Of a stretch of DNA of 64,000 bases, positions 12,691 through 27,200 are shown one piece after another. Position numbers and translations under genes: made by a program. Source of the DNA: Bimastos eiseni (lineage: Eukaryota > Annelida > Clitellata > Crassiclitellata > Lumbricidae); NCBI GenBank assembly GCA_959347315.1, contig OY365807.1, forward strand, positions 35,209,312 through 35,273,311, given 5' to 3'. The notes under the pieces were generated by a model. That model saw nothing but the letters and a program-made list of their open reading frames with translations. It made no database searches and was not told the DNA's origin. How positions within the stretch are numbered: the stretch's first letter is position 1; the number at the start of each line of letters is the position of its first letter.

Positions 12691-15600
12691 GATGTGTGCG
12701 TGCTTGTGTGTGTTTAAAAAATGGTCTATTTTGAAACCTTACTAATGTAATTACAGCTACATTTTTAAGGTTTTGTAATTGACTATCACAAGTGCCTTAA
12801 TGAGGCAGTTATAACATTGGCCTACATATACTGTAGATGCTACATAGGCCTAGGTTTCGCCTACATGTAGATGCTATTATGGCATTTTTATATAGTAGTT
12901 ATGCAATATTTTGTGACGAGACGTTTATAATCAATATACCATTACTAATTTACCTAACCTGATATGGTGGTTATAATTTAGCACTACAACATTAACTACC
13001 TCTATATGGAAGTTTTAATATACTATGTAAGACAAGGAGTAATATAGAGGGGAAGAAACTCTGCCACTGTATTGACTTTGACAGTGCCAGTCCCAAGCCT
13101 GGAGAAAGGAGGAGGGCGACGCCAAATCATCTTCGATATGAAAGTGGTAAATATCTGGTTACATGGGGCGTACACGGTCCGCGTGATTGTGACTCGACCG
13201 TACGCATCTGAAGGATGGTCTGATGCAGTCACATGGTCTGGGCAACTGGCTCTAGAAAACTCCAACATGTTCGAAGTTACTGAGCACATTCTGCACATAG
13301 ATGAAAATATTTGTCAAAATGACAACGATGGCTAGAAACAAGAAACACTTCATGATTCTCTTAAAATCGAAATTGTTTAACGTGTGCAAACATAAAGTGT
13401 CTCCGTATGCTATGTTTAGTACCTTTCTGGGTTTGGAGCCGAGTTGGCTTCAGAAGATCCAAGATGCCCAGCTGCACTTCCTGTTGGCCAGGTTTGTGAA
13501 ATCTTTGTGTCCATTATGCATATTGTTTTGTGTTGTGTACTATTAAAATGTGCAGTAATTGATTTTCAAAATCTTTATGTTGAGCTCAGTTGACATATTA
13601 GTGTGTCATGATATGATTATGGGTTATGAAATATGCATTATATTGTACAGTGTGTCAATTACTGAGAGATGTGCTCTGTAAATGTTAAATTGTGTGCCTT
13701 TCTTTGTCCTGTTAAGTTCAACTTAATAATTAATTAATTATGCTCTGTCTGATCTATCAGAACACTCCACAACAATGTCCTTATGGGTTATATGCAGAAC
13801 AGCTGTCGGGAACGGCCTTCACTGCGCCAAGAGATCAAAACCGACGAAGGTAGGAAATTCAGAAGACACTTCACAAAACTCATTTTATATTACTATCACA
13901 TTTTAGTTCTGTGAGAAATAATTCTTTATTATCTGGGGGGGGGAGGAGGAGCCCATAGAGCAACGAAGAACATACTGTGGTGCATAGCTGAGGAGCCGAG
14001 TTCTATTTCCATTTCCCTCATAAAGTTGACTGGTTCTTCCTTCGCGAGGGGACCGATAGAAATAATTATGTTGCAGGACATAATAATTTATACTAAGAGC
14101 CTTACTATATGATCCTTCTAGAAAAAATGGAGAAACTTCAATTGTAGCATTATAAAGACTTCTCAGGCCTTTTCTGACACTGTAGTGAGTCAAGAGGCTT
14201 TGCACAATAATAAACATTTTATTTAGGCAACTTTATAAAATGAACATGGAGCCAGAAGATAACATTATGCTAATTCTGCAAATGTGCTTCATTTTAAGTT
14301 TAATTGATCTTAAACTGCAGAAATTATATCAGTCTTATATTGATATAATTGTTGATTGTTGCACTACTGAGGCATGACTTTTCTATCAAGTACACAATAC
14401 ACGGATATCAATATCAAACTGGTACCAGCTGATTCAATTCGACTGAAAATCTTTGATTCGCTGGTCACTGCTCTGGCTTCATGTTTATATACTGTATATA
14501 TATATATATTTATATATATGATATATATATATATACTATATATATTATTTTTTCACTATTTTTTCAGCTGACTTTATCGTATCAGACCATCTGTGGTTCA
14601 TTATCCATGGACTAAGGAAACTGATCAAGGAAATCTAACCAGTCGATTCGATGAGGCGGAACCAAATCCAGCTCAGGTGCCATGACTTTCAGTATCATTT
14701 CATTTGTGATCTCATTGTCTGTTTGACTGTGAAATTTTACAAAATGTTTTCATGGATGCCTTTTAACTTTTTTCTTTTAAGCCTTCTTTTGTCCAAATGT
14801 TTTGTTTAACTTTTTATCTTCGATTTTTTTGTTCTTCCTCTGAGTGCAAGGCAATATAGAATTTTCCTTTACTTTTCTTTTATGTTTCAGGATTTGTGAA
14901 ACATTTTGTTTCATCTGCTCTTTGATTAAGTGCATTGTCATTCAATTTTACTCTGGTTTTTGTTTTATTTGTGGATTGTTGAGACAGGTGGATTTCGTTT
15001 TTTTAAATGTGTGCTTAATTTAATTAAAAACAGAGTTTTGGGTCAGTTCAAGCAGGTCTGTACCGAGCTATAATTGCGCCCTGTGCCTAGAATTAATCTG
15101 GCGCCCTGTGCCTAGAATTAATCTGGCGCCCCACATTATGAAAATAGTGCATTTTATGGAATAATAATTTATTTCATCCTGAAATTTGCGCTTTTTCCAC
15201 ATTTGCACTTTGGGCTATGGCCCGCTGGCCCCTCCCTCAGTACGACCCTGAGTTCAAACAGTTTTTGTTCTGTTTTTGAGTTATGAGAGTTTAAAAATGT
15301 AAAATGCATGGGCTAAGACCGTGTCTATGTCTGTAACTATGACTATTAGTCTCTGACTATGACCATGACTATGACTGTGACCATGACTATGACTGTGACC
15401 ATGACTATGACTGTGACCATTACTATGACCACTATGATGTCCAAATGTCACTTGTAATAAGTTGTTTCACTCTTCGCTCTTCGTGTTTTCTTTCAGTTTA
15501 GTCTAATTACTGATTTGTGTTTCAAATGCAGTTATCAAAGACCATTTCTTAAATTGATGCTTTGTTTTAGAACTGTGTTCAATCAATAGCTTCTGAGTAG

Positions 15601-18264
15601 TTCGTATTTACATAGGATATTTAAAAGGCATTTTGATATTCATGTTAACAGTTAAGATGGCAACCATTTGACATACCTAGCAAGGATAGCAGCCAAGTGG
15701 ACTTTGTTCAGGTGAATAATTATAACAACAGGTATTTAGTGTATTTCCGTTTTTTAGATAATTATTTGGTTGAAAATCTTTTGAGTACGTAACATGGTTT
15801 CAAACAAGTTTGCTTTGCTTTTAGGATGGATGTAGACATTTATTTGACTGTCGCCTTTGCACATACAGTTACAATGTAGCAACGTCCTTTCTCTATTATT
15901 GGCCCTGTGACTTGGAACGGGCTTCCTCGGGAGGTACACTGCCTCCTTCAGGTCCTTTTCTCATCGTTCTATCGGCTGCTGAAGGGTGCTTTTCCCTCCT
16001 ATTCTAGGTCGGGAGCTTCTCTGAGTGGAGACTTTGATATAAATGTCAATCATTTGCCTGATTGATTACTAAATTTGGATATGGCCTTTGTAATTTTGCC
16101 AGGGTTTGAACACGATAGCAGGAGCTGGTGATCCTAAGATTCGAAATGGTCTGGCTATTCATATCTACTGCTGCAATAAATCAATGGGAGACAAGTAAGA
16201 CATAGGAATACTTTGGTCTTGCATTATCATCAGCACAATCATCATCATAATCATCATCAAGCTGTATTATTTTCCTAATGATAATTATTATTTACTTAAT
16301 AAAAACAAATACATCAGTTCAACTAAAGTTACTTTCTTTCCAATTGCCACTGCTTGGTAGTAATTTGCCATTTACTAAATACAATGCAATATTGACATTA
16401 ATAGAAAAAGATGACTTCACTAGGGGGGGATGAGAAAATCTTACACAACGCACATGAATGCAGTGTGGCCACCGAGTACCAGCCACCTTCACTAGTGGGC
16501 GACAACTTATTTGACAACACGAATGCAACCTAGCCGCTGAGAAGAAGATCGATAGATACCTTTGCTAGAAGCAACAATAACCTTTACACAATGGATGCGA
16601 ATGTAGCATAGTCGCTGAGTACCAGCCGCCTTCGCTAGGGGTGACAAGAAATTGTTTTCAAATTTTTTTCAAACCATCATAGCATAGACAATATGTTTAA
16701 ATATTAAAATTCGTTTTGAGAGTCTTAGCATGGGCAATGATCTCGAAGCCAGGTTACAAGGTCTACAAATTTTGTTACAGTTATTTGTTACTCTTTGAAA
16801 ATAGTTTTGAACATGCATTATGAAAGTAATTCCTTGCATCACTGCTTTTTTATTAGTCTTTTGAGGATCTTCTCACTAATCAGAAGATTCTTATTGAATT
16901 GACAATCTTTTAATCATCTAATAAGTTCTTTTTGCTTGTGAATATGTGAAATACTCATTAAATTTGAGGATGGGCAAATATCTAGTGATAAATAAAAGTT
17001 AGACATTTGTATTTGTGCTCATATGTACATATGGATTGGAAATTTTTATAGCAGTTGCTATGTTTGGTCTGGGTTTTCAGTTTGATCGTTGGCATCTTGG
17101 GTTGCCGATTCATCATGTTCTCATTCTTACTGTGAATTGGTGTTGTTTACTTAAAATTCTTAGAAGGAGCAGAGAGTGGACAATTATATTTCAATGTTGA
17201 CAGTAAAAGTCCTATAAAAATCAAGAGTACAAACTCAATACAAATTACTTTAGTGATATGCAGTTAGTGCAACAAAATGAACCATTGATGCATGTCATGT
17301 CAAAGACACTGTGACAAAAGTGAATAAAAAAGGGAAAAAGCAGGCAGACACAAGAAAACAAAAGAAGAAGGCAGGAAGACAGAAACACAGACATTCACAG
17401 CGACTTTGAAGAATAAAATTTTTAAAGAAAATAAATTAGCCACATTTACTGTGTTGTGTTTTAGGGCATTTTACAGTTCGGACGGAGATTTCTTAATAGG
17501 TGAGAGCAGTTGAAGGATGTCAGAATACGATTACATTAATGCGTCTTCATGGCTGCACAAATTAACATTTTACAAACAGACCCATATCAGGAAGTTCATC
17601 GTGGTTTGAGCTTCTGCTGTTTAGAAAAGCGATGAATGTCATTATTTCTTAGTTGCTCAGAGAGTTTGAAATTGACTTTATCTAAAGGTGTCTTAATTGA
17701 CGTTCCCATTAGCTGCAATATGATTTGGTCTGTATGTAGTAATAATGCTTGGTAAATGGTATGAGTTTCATTTTGTTGGCTCATTATTGCTATGTGACTT
17801 CTGGGATGCTTTTAGTTTTTGTCTGAAGTGGTAAGAAAATGTAGGCCATAGGCATGTGTTAATCTTTGATAGGTAATAAAAAGGGCAACACACCCTTGTT
17901 TTGATCATGAGTTTATAGTCATAATTCACTGAGCGGGCACTTGAGTAGTTACCAGAATTCACAACTGTCAAATTGATAATGCAAAACTCAGGGAAACTTC
18001 ATATTTTGTAAAGCTTCTGATCATGTAGTATTATATCTTGATGGATAATTCTAGTTTGGTTAGATGTCAGTAAACATGTTAGTTGGACCGTTACATTGGA
18101 ACTCCTTGCCGTTACCAATTCGAAGTCTCCCATTGTGTGTAGCACAGGAGACATTTTCTAGACTATTGAAGACGCATTTATTTCAGAACTGTTAGATAGC
18201 TTCGGTAAGCACCCTTGTGAGATTCTTGTAGGGCGCTATATAAATGTTCATATACATACATACA

Positions 18265-18297
<33 letters not shown>

Positions 18298-21200
18298 GCA
18301 TTGACAGAGTAAAATATGCAGCATCGAAAAGGTCTTGGCTATGAAATTGAAATTTGAATGTTCAGCTGAGCAGGTGGTATGGTCACCCATTTAAATATAA
18401 CTCTGGTTTACATTATAACTTATATGCACTTGTTGGTGGCATATCAACCAAACAATCAAAGTCTAATAATATATTGATTGTATTTTATGATAAGCGGCAA
18501 CGTTGTTAATTTTAATTTTTTCATTCAACAGTTGGCATATATTTCCAATTTCATGAGGGGTTGGTGTTTAGAGACAATGGCCTATAAAACGAGTTGAAAT
18601 TGCTCATTGCAATCAAAATACCAGTTTGTAGTACAGCAGAGCCTCTTATCAGCTGACGGGCTTCATTCTTTCAGACATGATTATAAAAGCAAAGATGGTT
18701 AATGGCCATCATGAACATTTTCATGTCATGCATGATCTGCCTTTCTAGTTCAATGACCATCGTTAACTTGGTAGTAAATGCCGATATCCCGTAAAAGAAA
18801 CAATGCTGATAGTAATAATGACACTAATAGTCCACTCTTGCCTTGCCCCATTTTTCAAACAAGAAACTAGGAAGTTGTAACGATAATATTGGTACTAATA
18901 AGAACAAATTGTGTTGTTGTTAAAAATGTATAAAATAATATTAATGATAAGATGCATATTCAAAAATATATTTGAAAATTTCTGTTTTTGGTGTAGTTCC
19001 TCAGCAAGGGACACTCTACATTACAACTGAGTTTGGGAAATTGACTGTTGAACCACTTGAGATCTGTATTATCCAAGTAAGCCATTCCATCACTTCTTCC
19101 AGATCTACTGATTTGGCTTTTCTCAACATAGGAACACAAAAGCTTCCAAAATTAGATTTCTTCTCTGCTGAGTATTAAACATGGAACCTCTTAACCAATC
19201 TGTGTATTATTGCTATAGCTGGGTCGTATACGATGCTACTGTTTTTTAAGAGGTTTAGCTATTTGGATTAAGTATGAACATAGTGTGAAATCTGTATTTT
19301 CATTGAAGATATGAATGCATTGTCGTAGAATGTGATTGTTCTGTTGTTACAAGGTGAAGCTGCTGTAAGGCTGAACATACCAAAGTTATCTGCAGATGCT
19401 ATAAAGTTATATTCCTATGAACTGATGCCTACCTAGTGCAGGCATAACAGGCATAAATTATATTCTCAGATTCAGTCAGTTTGATAGAAAGGGCATCGAT
19501 ATTTGATGTATGATTTAAGGTTTGATTTAAGTTGCAGTGATTGTGCAAATCTGCTCTTGTCTGTTTAGCTGGGAATGCGTTTCAGCATTGCTGTTGCTGG
19601 GGATTCAAGGGGTTACATACTAGAGGTATATGACACGCACTTCAATCTGCCTGACCTTGGACCAATTGGGGCGAATGGGCTTGCGAATCCAAGGGACTTT
19701 AAGATTCCGGTGGCTTGGTATGAAGATCGAGATGTACCAAACTTTCAGGTTGTGGCCAAGTATCAGGGCGCCTTGCTTTCTGTAAAACAGGTAATTCTCT
19801 GTTCTTCAAAGTAATACAACAGGAATACTTATGCATTAACAGTGTAACAGCACAAGTTAACATTGCCCTAACCTTTGCTGAGTAAGATGGATGGAGTGTG
19901 TTAGTGTAAGTTTAAAAGAGGATGATGAACTGATAACATTTGGTCGACTAGCTTCCTGGAAATTGTGATGTGACTTCTAGATTAAATACAGGCATAACAT
20001 GTTATGTGATTGATCAGTTTACCCACAGAGCATGTTCTCATATTTGCATGTCAGTGACATCTGGCTCGGCTGGCCGTCCAACTCTAGAAAAAGAGCCTAT
20101 ACAATATCAACAAGTCAGATTTGTTATTTCGAAGTTCTCACTTTAACCTCACCAGTTTCACTCTGAAAAACTGCCCTAACATGTCTTGTGGCCTCTCCAA
20201 CATCTCAGACTAAAGTGCATTTTCACCATGGATTCATACAATCTTGACCTATTTAACTTCATCTGAAGCACTGATTGATGCTTAGCTTGTTATGATTGTG
20301 GTGCTATATAAATCTTTACATTATATTCTTTGGTTGTGATTGTTGTTGTGTTGACATTGCACAGGATCATTCGCCATTCGATGTGGTTGGTTGGCATGGC
20401 AACTACTTCCCATACAAGTACCACCTGAACAATTTCATGGCCGTTAACTCAGTCATTTTTGATCATGCTGTAAGTTAATACTTTCTTCGAAATCAGTCAG
20501 TACAAGTTTTTCTGGTGTATTTAGTTGTGCTTTGAAGAATGACTGAATGAAAAAATGTTAAGGTCAGTCAGTTTGGAACGAGAAGGAGATGATGATGATG
20601 GTGGTGGTGGCTGGTGACAGTGACGAAGACGATGACAATGATGAAGATGACGACGATGAGATTCAACTTAGACATGACTTGATAAGGTTCTTGGAACATT
20701 TGCTCTGCCGTGGAATGGATTGGGGAAGATTATATATTTGGTGCAATGAGTTTATGGCTGAGTAAGTCAAAACTTATTCAGTAGATAGCAGACATTCTAT
20801 TGAATACATCAATCTGAAAATGAGTTGTTGAATTATTCATGCAGCATATTACCTTTTACATGCCACAGGTGCAACATTGCGACAATGGAAAACTTTCTGT
20901 CATTACAGGCATATAATGGTAATATTGTAGGTGCCATTATACTAGCTTCAAAGTTAGGGAACCAGCATTTGTCCTAAGACAAATACTGGTGCAAGCAGGG
21001 TGTAGCTAGGCACTTTTATTTCAATGCAAGAACACAAGATTTTAATGATATGCAGGGAAATACTATTAAAAATGTTAAAGATCCTCAGGAGAAATGAAGG
21101 ACAATTATAATATTGGAAATCTGTCAACTCTGACATGTTTAATGAGCAACTTCGGCAACTTTAGACAGAATAAAATGCTGAAATGGTACAGAAGGCAAAT

Positions 21201-24200
21201 AGACAACCAACATCGCCAATGACATTTGTCGATCCCAAAACTATACATTATGAAACTGACACTCACAAAGAATCAAATCAACAGATAGAACAAAGTAAAC
21301 AGATAGAACGAAATAAACAGATAGAATCAAATGAACAGATAGAACTAAATCAACAGATAGAACAAAATGAACAGATAGAATCAAATCAACTGATAGAATC
21401 AACTCAACAGATAGCATCAACTCAACAGATAGAACGAAATAAACAGATAGAATCAAATCAACAGATAGAACGAAATAAACAGATAGAATCAAATCAACAG
21501 ATGGAATCAAATCAACATATAGAACAAAATAAACAGATTGAACAAAATAACGAAACAAATAGATAGAATCAATTTAACAGATAGAACGAAATAAACAGAT
21601 GGAATCAAATCAACATATAGGAAGAAATAAACAGATAGAATCAAATCAACAGATAGAAAAAATAAATAGATAGAATCAAATCATCAGATAGAACGAAATA
21701 AACAGATAGAACTAAATAAACAGATAGAACTAAATAAACAGATAGAATCAAATCAACAGTTAGAACTAAATCAACAGATGGAACAAAAGAAACAGATATA
21801 ATCAAATCAACAGATAAAACTAAATTAACAGATAAAACTAAATAAACAGATAGAATCAAATCAACAGATAGAATCAACTCAACAGATAGAATCCACTCAA
21901 CAGATAGAACGAAATAAACAGATAGAATCAAATCAACAGAGACAACGAAAAAAACAGATAGAATGAACTCAATGGATAGAACGAAATAAACAGATAGAAT
22001 CAACTCAACAGATCGAATCAAATCAACAGATGGAACAAAATATACAGATTGAACAAAATAAATAGATAGAATCAAATCAACAGATCGAATCAAATCAACA
22101 TATAGAACAAAATAAACAGATTGAACAAAATAACGAAACAAATAGATAGAATCAATTTAACAGATAGAATGAAATAAACAGATGGAATCAAATCAACATA
22201 TAGGAAGAAATAAACAGATAGAATCAAATCAACAGATAGAAAAAATAAATAGATAGAATCAAATCATCAGATAGAACGAAATAAACAGATAGAACTAAAT
22301 AAACAGATAGAACTAAATAAACAGATAGAATCAAATCAACAGTTAGAACTAAATCAACAGATGGAACAAAAGAAACAGATATAATCAAATCAACAGATAA
22401 AACTAAATTAACAGATAAAACTAAATAAACAGATAGCATCAAATCAACAGATAGAATCAACTCAACAGATAGAATCCACTCAACAGATAGAACGAAATAA
22501 ACAGATAGAATCAAATCAACAGAGACAACGAAAAAAACAGATAGAATGAACTCAATGGATAGAACGAAATAAACAGATAGAATCAACTCAACAGATCGAA
22601 TCAAATCAACAGATGGAACAAAATATACAGATTGAACAAAATAAATAGATAGAATCAAATCAACTGATAGAATCAACTCAACAGATAGAATCAACTCAAC
22701 AGATACAATCAACTCAACAGATAGAATCAAATCAACAGATAAAACGAAACAAACAGATAGAATCAATTCTACAGATAGAACGAAATAAACAGATAGAATG
22801 AAATCAACAGATAGAACGAAATAAACAGATAGACTCGAATCAACAGATAGAATCAACCCAATAGATAGAATCAAATCAACAGATGGAATCAAATCAACAG
22901 ATCGAAAAAATCAACAGATAGAATCAACTCAACAGATAGAATCAAATCAACAGATAGAACGAAATAGACAGATAGAATCAACTCAACAGATAGAATCAAA
23001 TCAACAGATAGAACGAAAAAAACAGATAAACTCGAATCAACGGATAGAATCAACCCAATAGATAGAATCAAATCAACAGAAGGAATCAAATCAGCAGATG
23101 GAGCGAAATAGACAGATAGAATCAACTCAACAGATAGAATCAAATCAACAGATAGAACGAAATAAACAGATAGACTCGAAGCAACAGATAGAATCAACCC
23201 AATAGATAGAATCAAATCAACAGATGGAATCAAATCAACAGATAGAAAAAATCAACAGATAGAATCAAATCAACAGATGGGATCAAATCAAGAGATAGAA
23301 CGAAATAGACAGATAGAATCAACTCAACAGATAGAATGAAATCAACTGATAGAACGAAATAAACAGATAGACTCGAATCAACAGATAGAATCAACCCAAT
23401 AGATAGAATCAAATCAACAGATGGAATCAAATCAACAGATAGAAAAAATCAACAGATAGAAAAAATCAGCAGGTAGAATCAAATCAACAGATGGAATCAA
23501 ATCAGCAGATAGAATCAAATCAACTGATAGACTTAAATCAACAGATAGAACGAAATAAACAGATAGAATCAAATCAACAGATTCTCCTCCATCTATCATT
23601 TATCACCCTACTTAATGATGGTGTGCTTAACTACATAGGACAAATGCTGTTCCCTACAATTCAATGTGTTATGGTAAATGTATCTGTGATATTGCAATTT
23701 ATTCGGGGTGCATTGGTGCAAATGAGGGTTGATGATAGCCGATTGAAACATTTGTCGATTGTTATTACACCCATTGACTTGCATTCACTTACTAACCTAT
23801 TTGGTGTGGCACGACATTGGGATAGTTGACCCACTTTATCCCTTTTCCTCATTTGGCATTACTTTCTTCCATCCCCCTTTGCTGACATCACAATTCAGCA
23901 TCATATGACGAAGTAATATATCAGAGCATAGACAATATCATTATTAGTTTGCACTTTTTTACCTTACTTCTATAAAGAGATGTGCCTTGACACTGCTGTG
24001 TCGAGCTAGGAAATACAGTGAAACACCATTAATGCAAGCACCGGTAACCTGCAAGTCCTGTTTACACGTGGTGCCGCCTCGCCTCCAGATGTCATGAGAT
24101 TAACGCATGTGAATTGTTGACACATGGTTTAAATAGTAAGATGTTACGTACACTTTGCAGTGCGAGTCTTCTTGTATCCTGCTTCAGTGTTATAACTGGA

Positions 24201-27200
24201 GATGATAGAAAATGTGTGTCTCTCTCCAGTGCATTTTAGACCATCAGTTTTCAAACAGCGGTGAGGGTACCACTAGTGGTGCACCAGATTTTCTAACTGG
24301 TATAAGTTTACGGACTGAATGACCCTCTTGATCAGCTATTTACCTCCAAATGTGCTTCTTTTTCTGTATATTTTCTGTGCGATTATGCCCATCTTTCGTT
24401 GATTAGCTTTCCGACCAATACTTAAAAGGACTTTTTCAGTGTTTCCCCATAATAACTTATCGCAAGGGGACTTCGCGCTCGCCTCTTGTTTTAGTTCTAA
24501 CCTCTACTGGTGATACGCCAACATCCAATTTTTTACCTGGCTGTACAATAGAAGTAAAGTTTGAAAACTGTTTTGGACTATTTAGACTAGTGACACGTAT
24601 ATACTATACAAGGCATGATACAAAGTATATGCGAACTTTGACTGCATAGCAAAGTCCATTAAAGACAATCCAATACAAAAGGAGGCTCTGTATGCTGCCT
24701 GGCTGATGTTGATCCTGGTCTTCAAGGCTCTGGCGGTATTGAAATAACTATTCACCTCCCCATGATTAGTTTTAACACACTACCTCCCCATCTTTCATAT
24801 TTGCATATGTCCTGCATGAACTTCATCACAGCTTGACCTATTTAAAATGGCTTTGGTAACTCTTGTTTGCAAAATGGAAAATTTGGCTCCTAATCTGTGA
24901 ATTTTGCATACCGGTGTATGTGTGTGTATGTGCGTGTGTGGGTGTATGTGTGTGTGTATGTGTGTGTGTATGTGTGTGTATATGTGCGTGTGGGTGTATG
25001 TGTGGGTGTATGTGTGGGTGTATGTGTGGGTGTATGTGCGTGTGTGGGTGTGTGTGGGTGTGGGTGTATGTGTGGGTGTATGTGTGGGTGTATGTGTGTG
25101 TGTATGTGTGTGTGTATGTGTGTGTCTGTATATTCATGTCTGTGTGCATGTGTATTTGTAGGATCCTTCCATTTTTACCGTCTTGACTTGTCCAAGTGTT
25201 CGACCTGGAGTGGCAATTGCAGACTTTGTAATTTTTCCACCTCGTTGGACAGTAACTGAGCATACCTTCCGTCCGCCTTATTACCACAGTGAGTAAGATA
25301 AATTCAGTTGGAAAAGCAACATTCACTTTATTCCTAACATTTGTCAAAGTGTTTAAAGATGTGATATGCTCACTGAAGCATATTATTACCAGCCAAACAT
25401 ATAAATGCAGTAAGTGGAGCCTACAGTGTATCACAGTGGAACATAGAGGCAGGCTGATCAGAAGCGACAGTCGTTGGATTGAAGACTAATCACACCACAC
25501 ATCACTAGACAGATCAGGAGACAGATCATCTAACAAATCACCAGACAGATCACCAGACAGATCACCAGACAGATCACCAGACAGATCACCATGCGGCACT
25601 GCCACAGGACCAATCTAATATTTAAAGTTATAATATATATCTTCTCATTTAATGATAGTTATTCAAACTGACACCCCACAGTAAGTTAAGACAAATCTAC
25701 AATTTCGAGTTTTTGGACTAGAATACATGAAATAAATAAGGGAAATGTACTATACACAAATTATTATACAAACTTGAATTATGTCATTCCTGTAATTTAA
25801 AAATTCTGTTAGTAATAATTTTTATATTGTGAGTTGAAACTGACAATTAGGGGGGGGGGCAGGTGTAGAGTAATGGATAACACACTGGGGAGCAAAGCTG
25901 AGGAACCAAGTTCAAAACCCAGTTGCAGTGTTGGTTAAATTAAATTTACATGTATATCGTAATGGTTGCCGACATCATTCGTTCATACTACGTCTGTAAT
26001 CATACTGTGTTGTTGTCAGTTTGAAAAATGAACGCAAATTATTTTTATTATGAATGTCTGATTATTATAAGATGCCATTAGTTTTCTTATTTTGCAACCT
26101 ATATGGCATGTTAAGTTAACGATGTCAATTGATGTCTTTGCATAGGCTGTTTTGTTTGTTTTCTTAGCTTGCTCCAACTAAAAATACTAATTTTACTTTA
26201 GGAAACTATGAGTGAATTCATGGGTTTGATTGTTGGAACTTATGAGGCAAAGGTAAGAAATATAAAATGTTTGCAGATGTATACTGAGTGAACTCATTAA
26301 GTTTTTTGATGGTTAACTGCATGTGGTTCGCGACCAAGTCAGCAACTTGTCCATTCATTAAATCACTGGTCGATCCTTTTTGCATAATTATTGGTGTCGT
26401 AATTTCGTAAAATAAATAAAATAAAACCAGAAGTAAAAATGAAACAAATTAAATTTAAGTTTCTTCTTTTGGTTCTCTGCACTCCTAGGCAGGTTCGTAT
26501 GTCCTATGTCACTTAACCTAAGCTACCTTTTCTTTATTCTTTTATGTTGTATAGTGGTCCTTTAATCATTTTATCATCGGTTGATGATTGTCAAACAGTA
26601 ATACATAGACGTGCAGAACAGGATGTGGGTTCGATGCCTGCCAGTCCCATACAGTTGACTGGGCTTTCCACTCCCTAGGGGGCGATGGCAAAGTGAACAG
26701 CAGTATAACGACAGATTGGTGCCCATTGTCTAAGCCTTCACCTGCTCTCGAATCAAATACTGCAATTCTCTCTTGGATGGTCTTCATAATTAGTTCATCT
26801 CCATACTCTCTAGTCTGTTCTAAGTGCCTCGGTCATGCAGCATCTCTGCTTTCATTCACGCTGGACCATCTTTATTGGCTCCCCTTCATTACGTGGATTC
26901 ACATTAATCTACCAGTTGTATACTGGCCAATCTACAGATACCTTATTCACATACATTAATTTACCAGTTGTATACTGGCCAATCTACAGATACCTTATTC
27001 ACACATATTAATCTACCAGTTGTATACTGGCCAATCTACAGATACCTTATTCACATACATTAATCTACCAGTTGTATACTGGCCAATAAACCGAGGACCT
27101 GCATGACCTCATTCACATACATTAATCTACCGGTTGAATACTGGCGAATCTACCGAGTATCTACGTGACTTCATCCACATGTCATCATATGCCACTTCTC

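Noticed and set aside
13072..13335. Overlapping plus and minus frames in HGD intron 1
   Set aside because: No recognisable domain. The CCCAAGCCTGGAGAAAGGAG stretch looks like the 3' end of a LINE, but I could not support a full call.
21183..23829. Long open frames rich in NQQIES (plus) and LILSVYFV (minus)
   Set aside because: They arise from an 18-bp minisatellite whose unit length is divisible by three. They are open on both strands, have no splice or start context and lie inside an HGD intron.
24838..25434. His/Thr-rich minus frame and Cys/Val-rich plus frames
   Set aside because: Products of the TG-rich repeat that overlaps HGD exon 11; no independent coding evidence.
15340..25592. Possible CRISPR-like arrays (15.3, 25.5 kb repeats)
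   Set aside because: Units follow each other with no unique spacers, and this is a eukaryotic genome; they are minisatellites.
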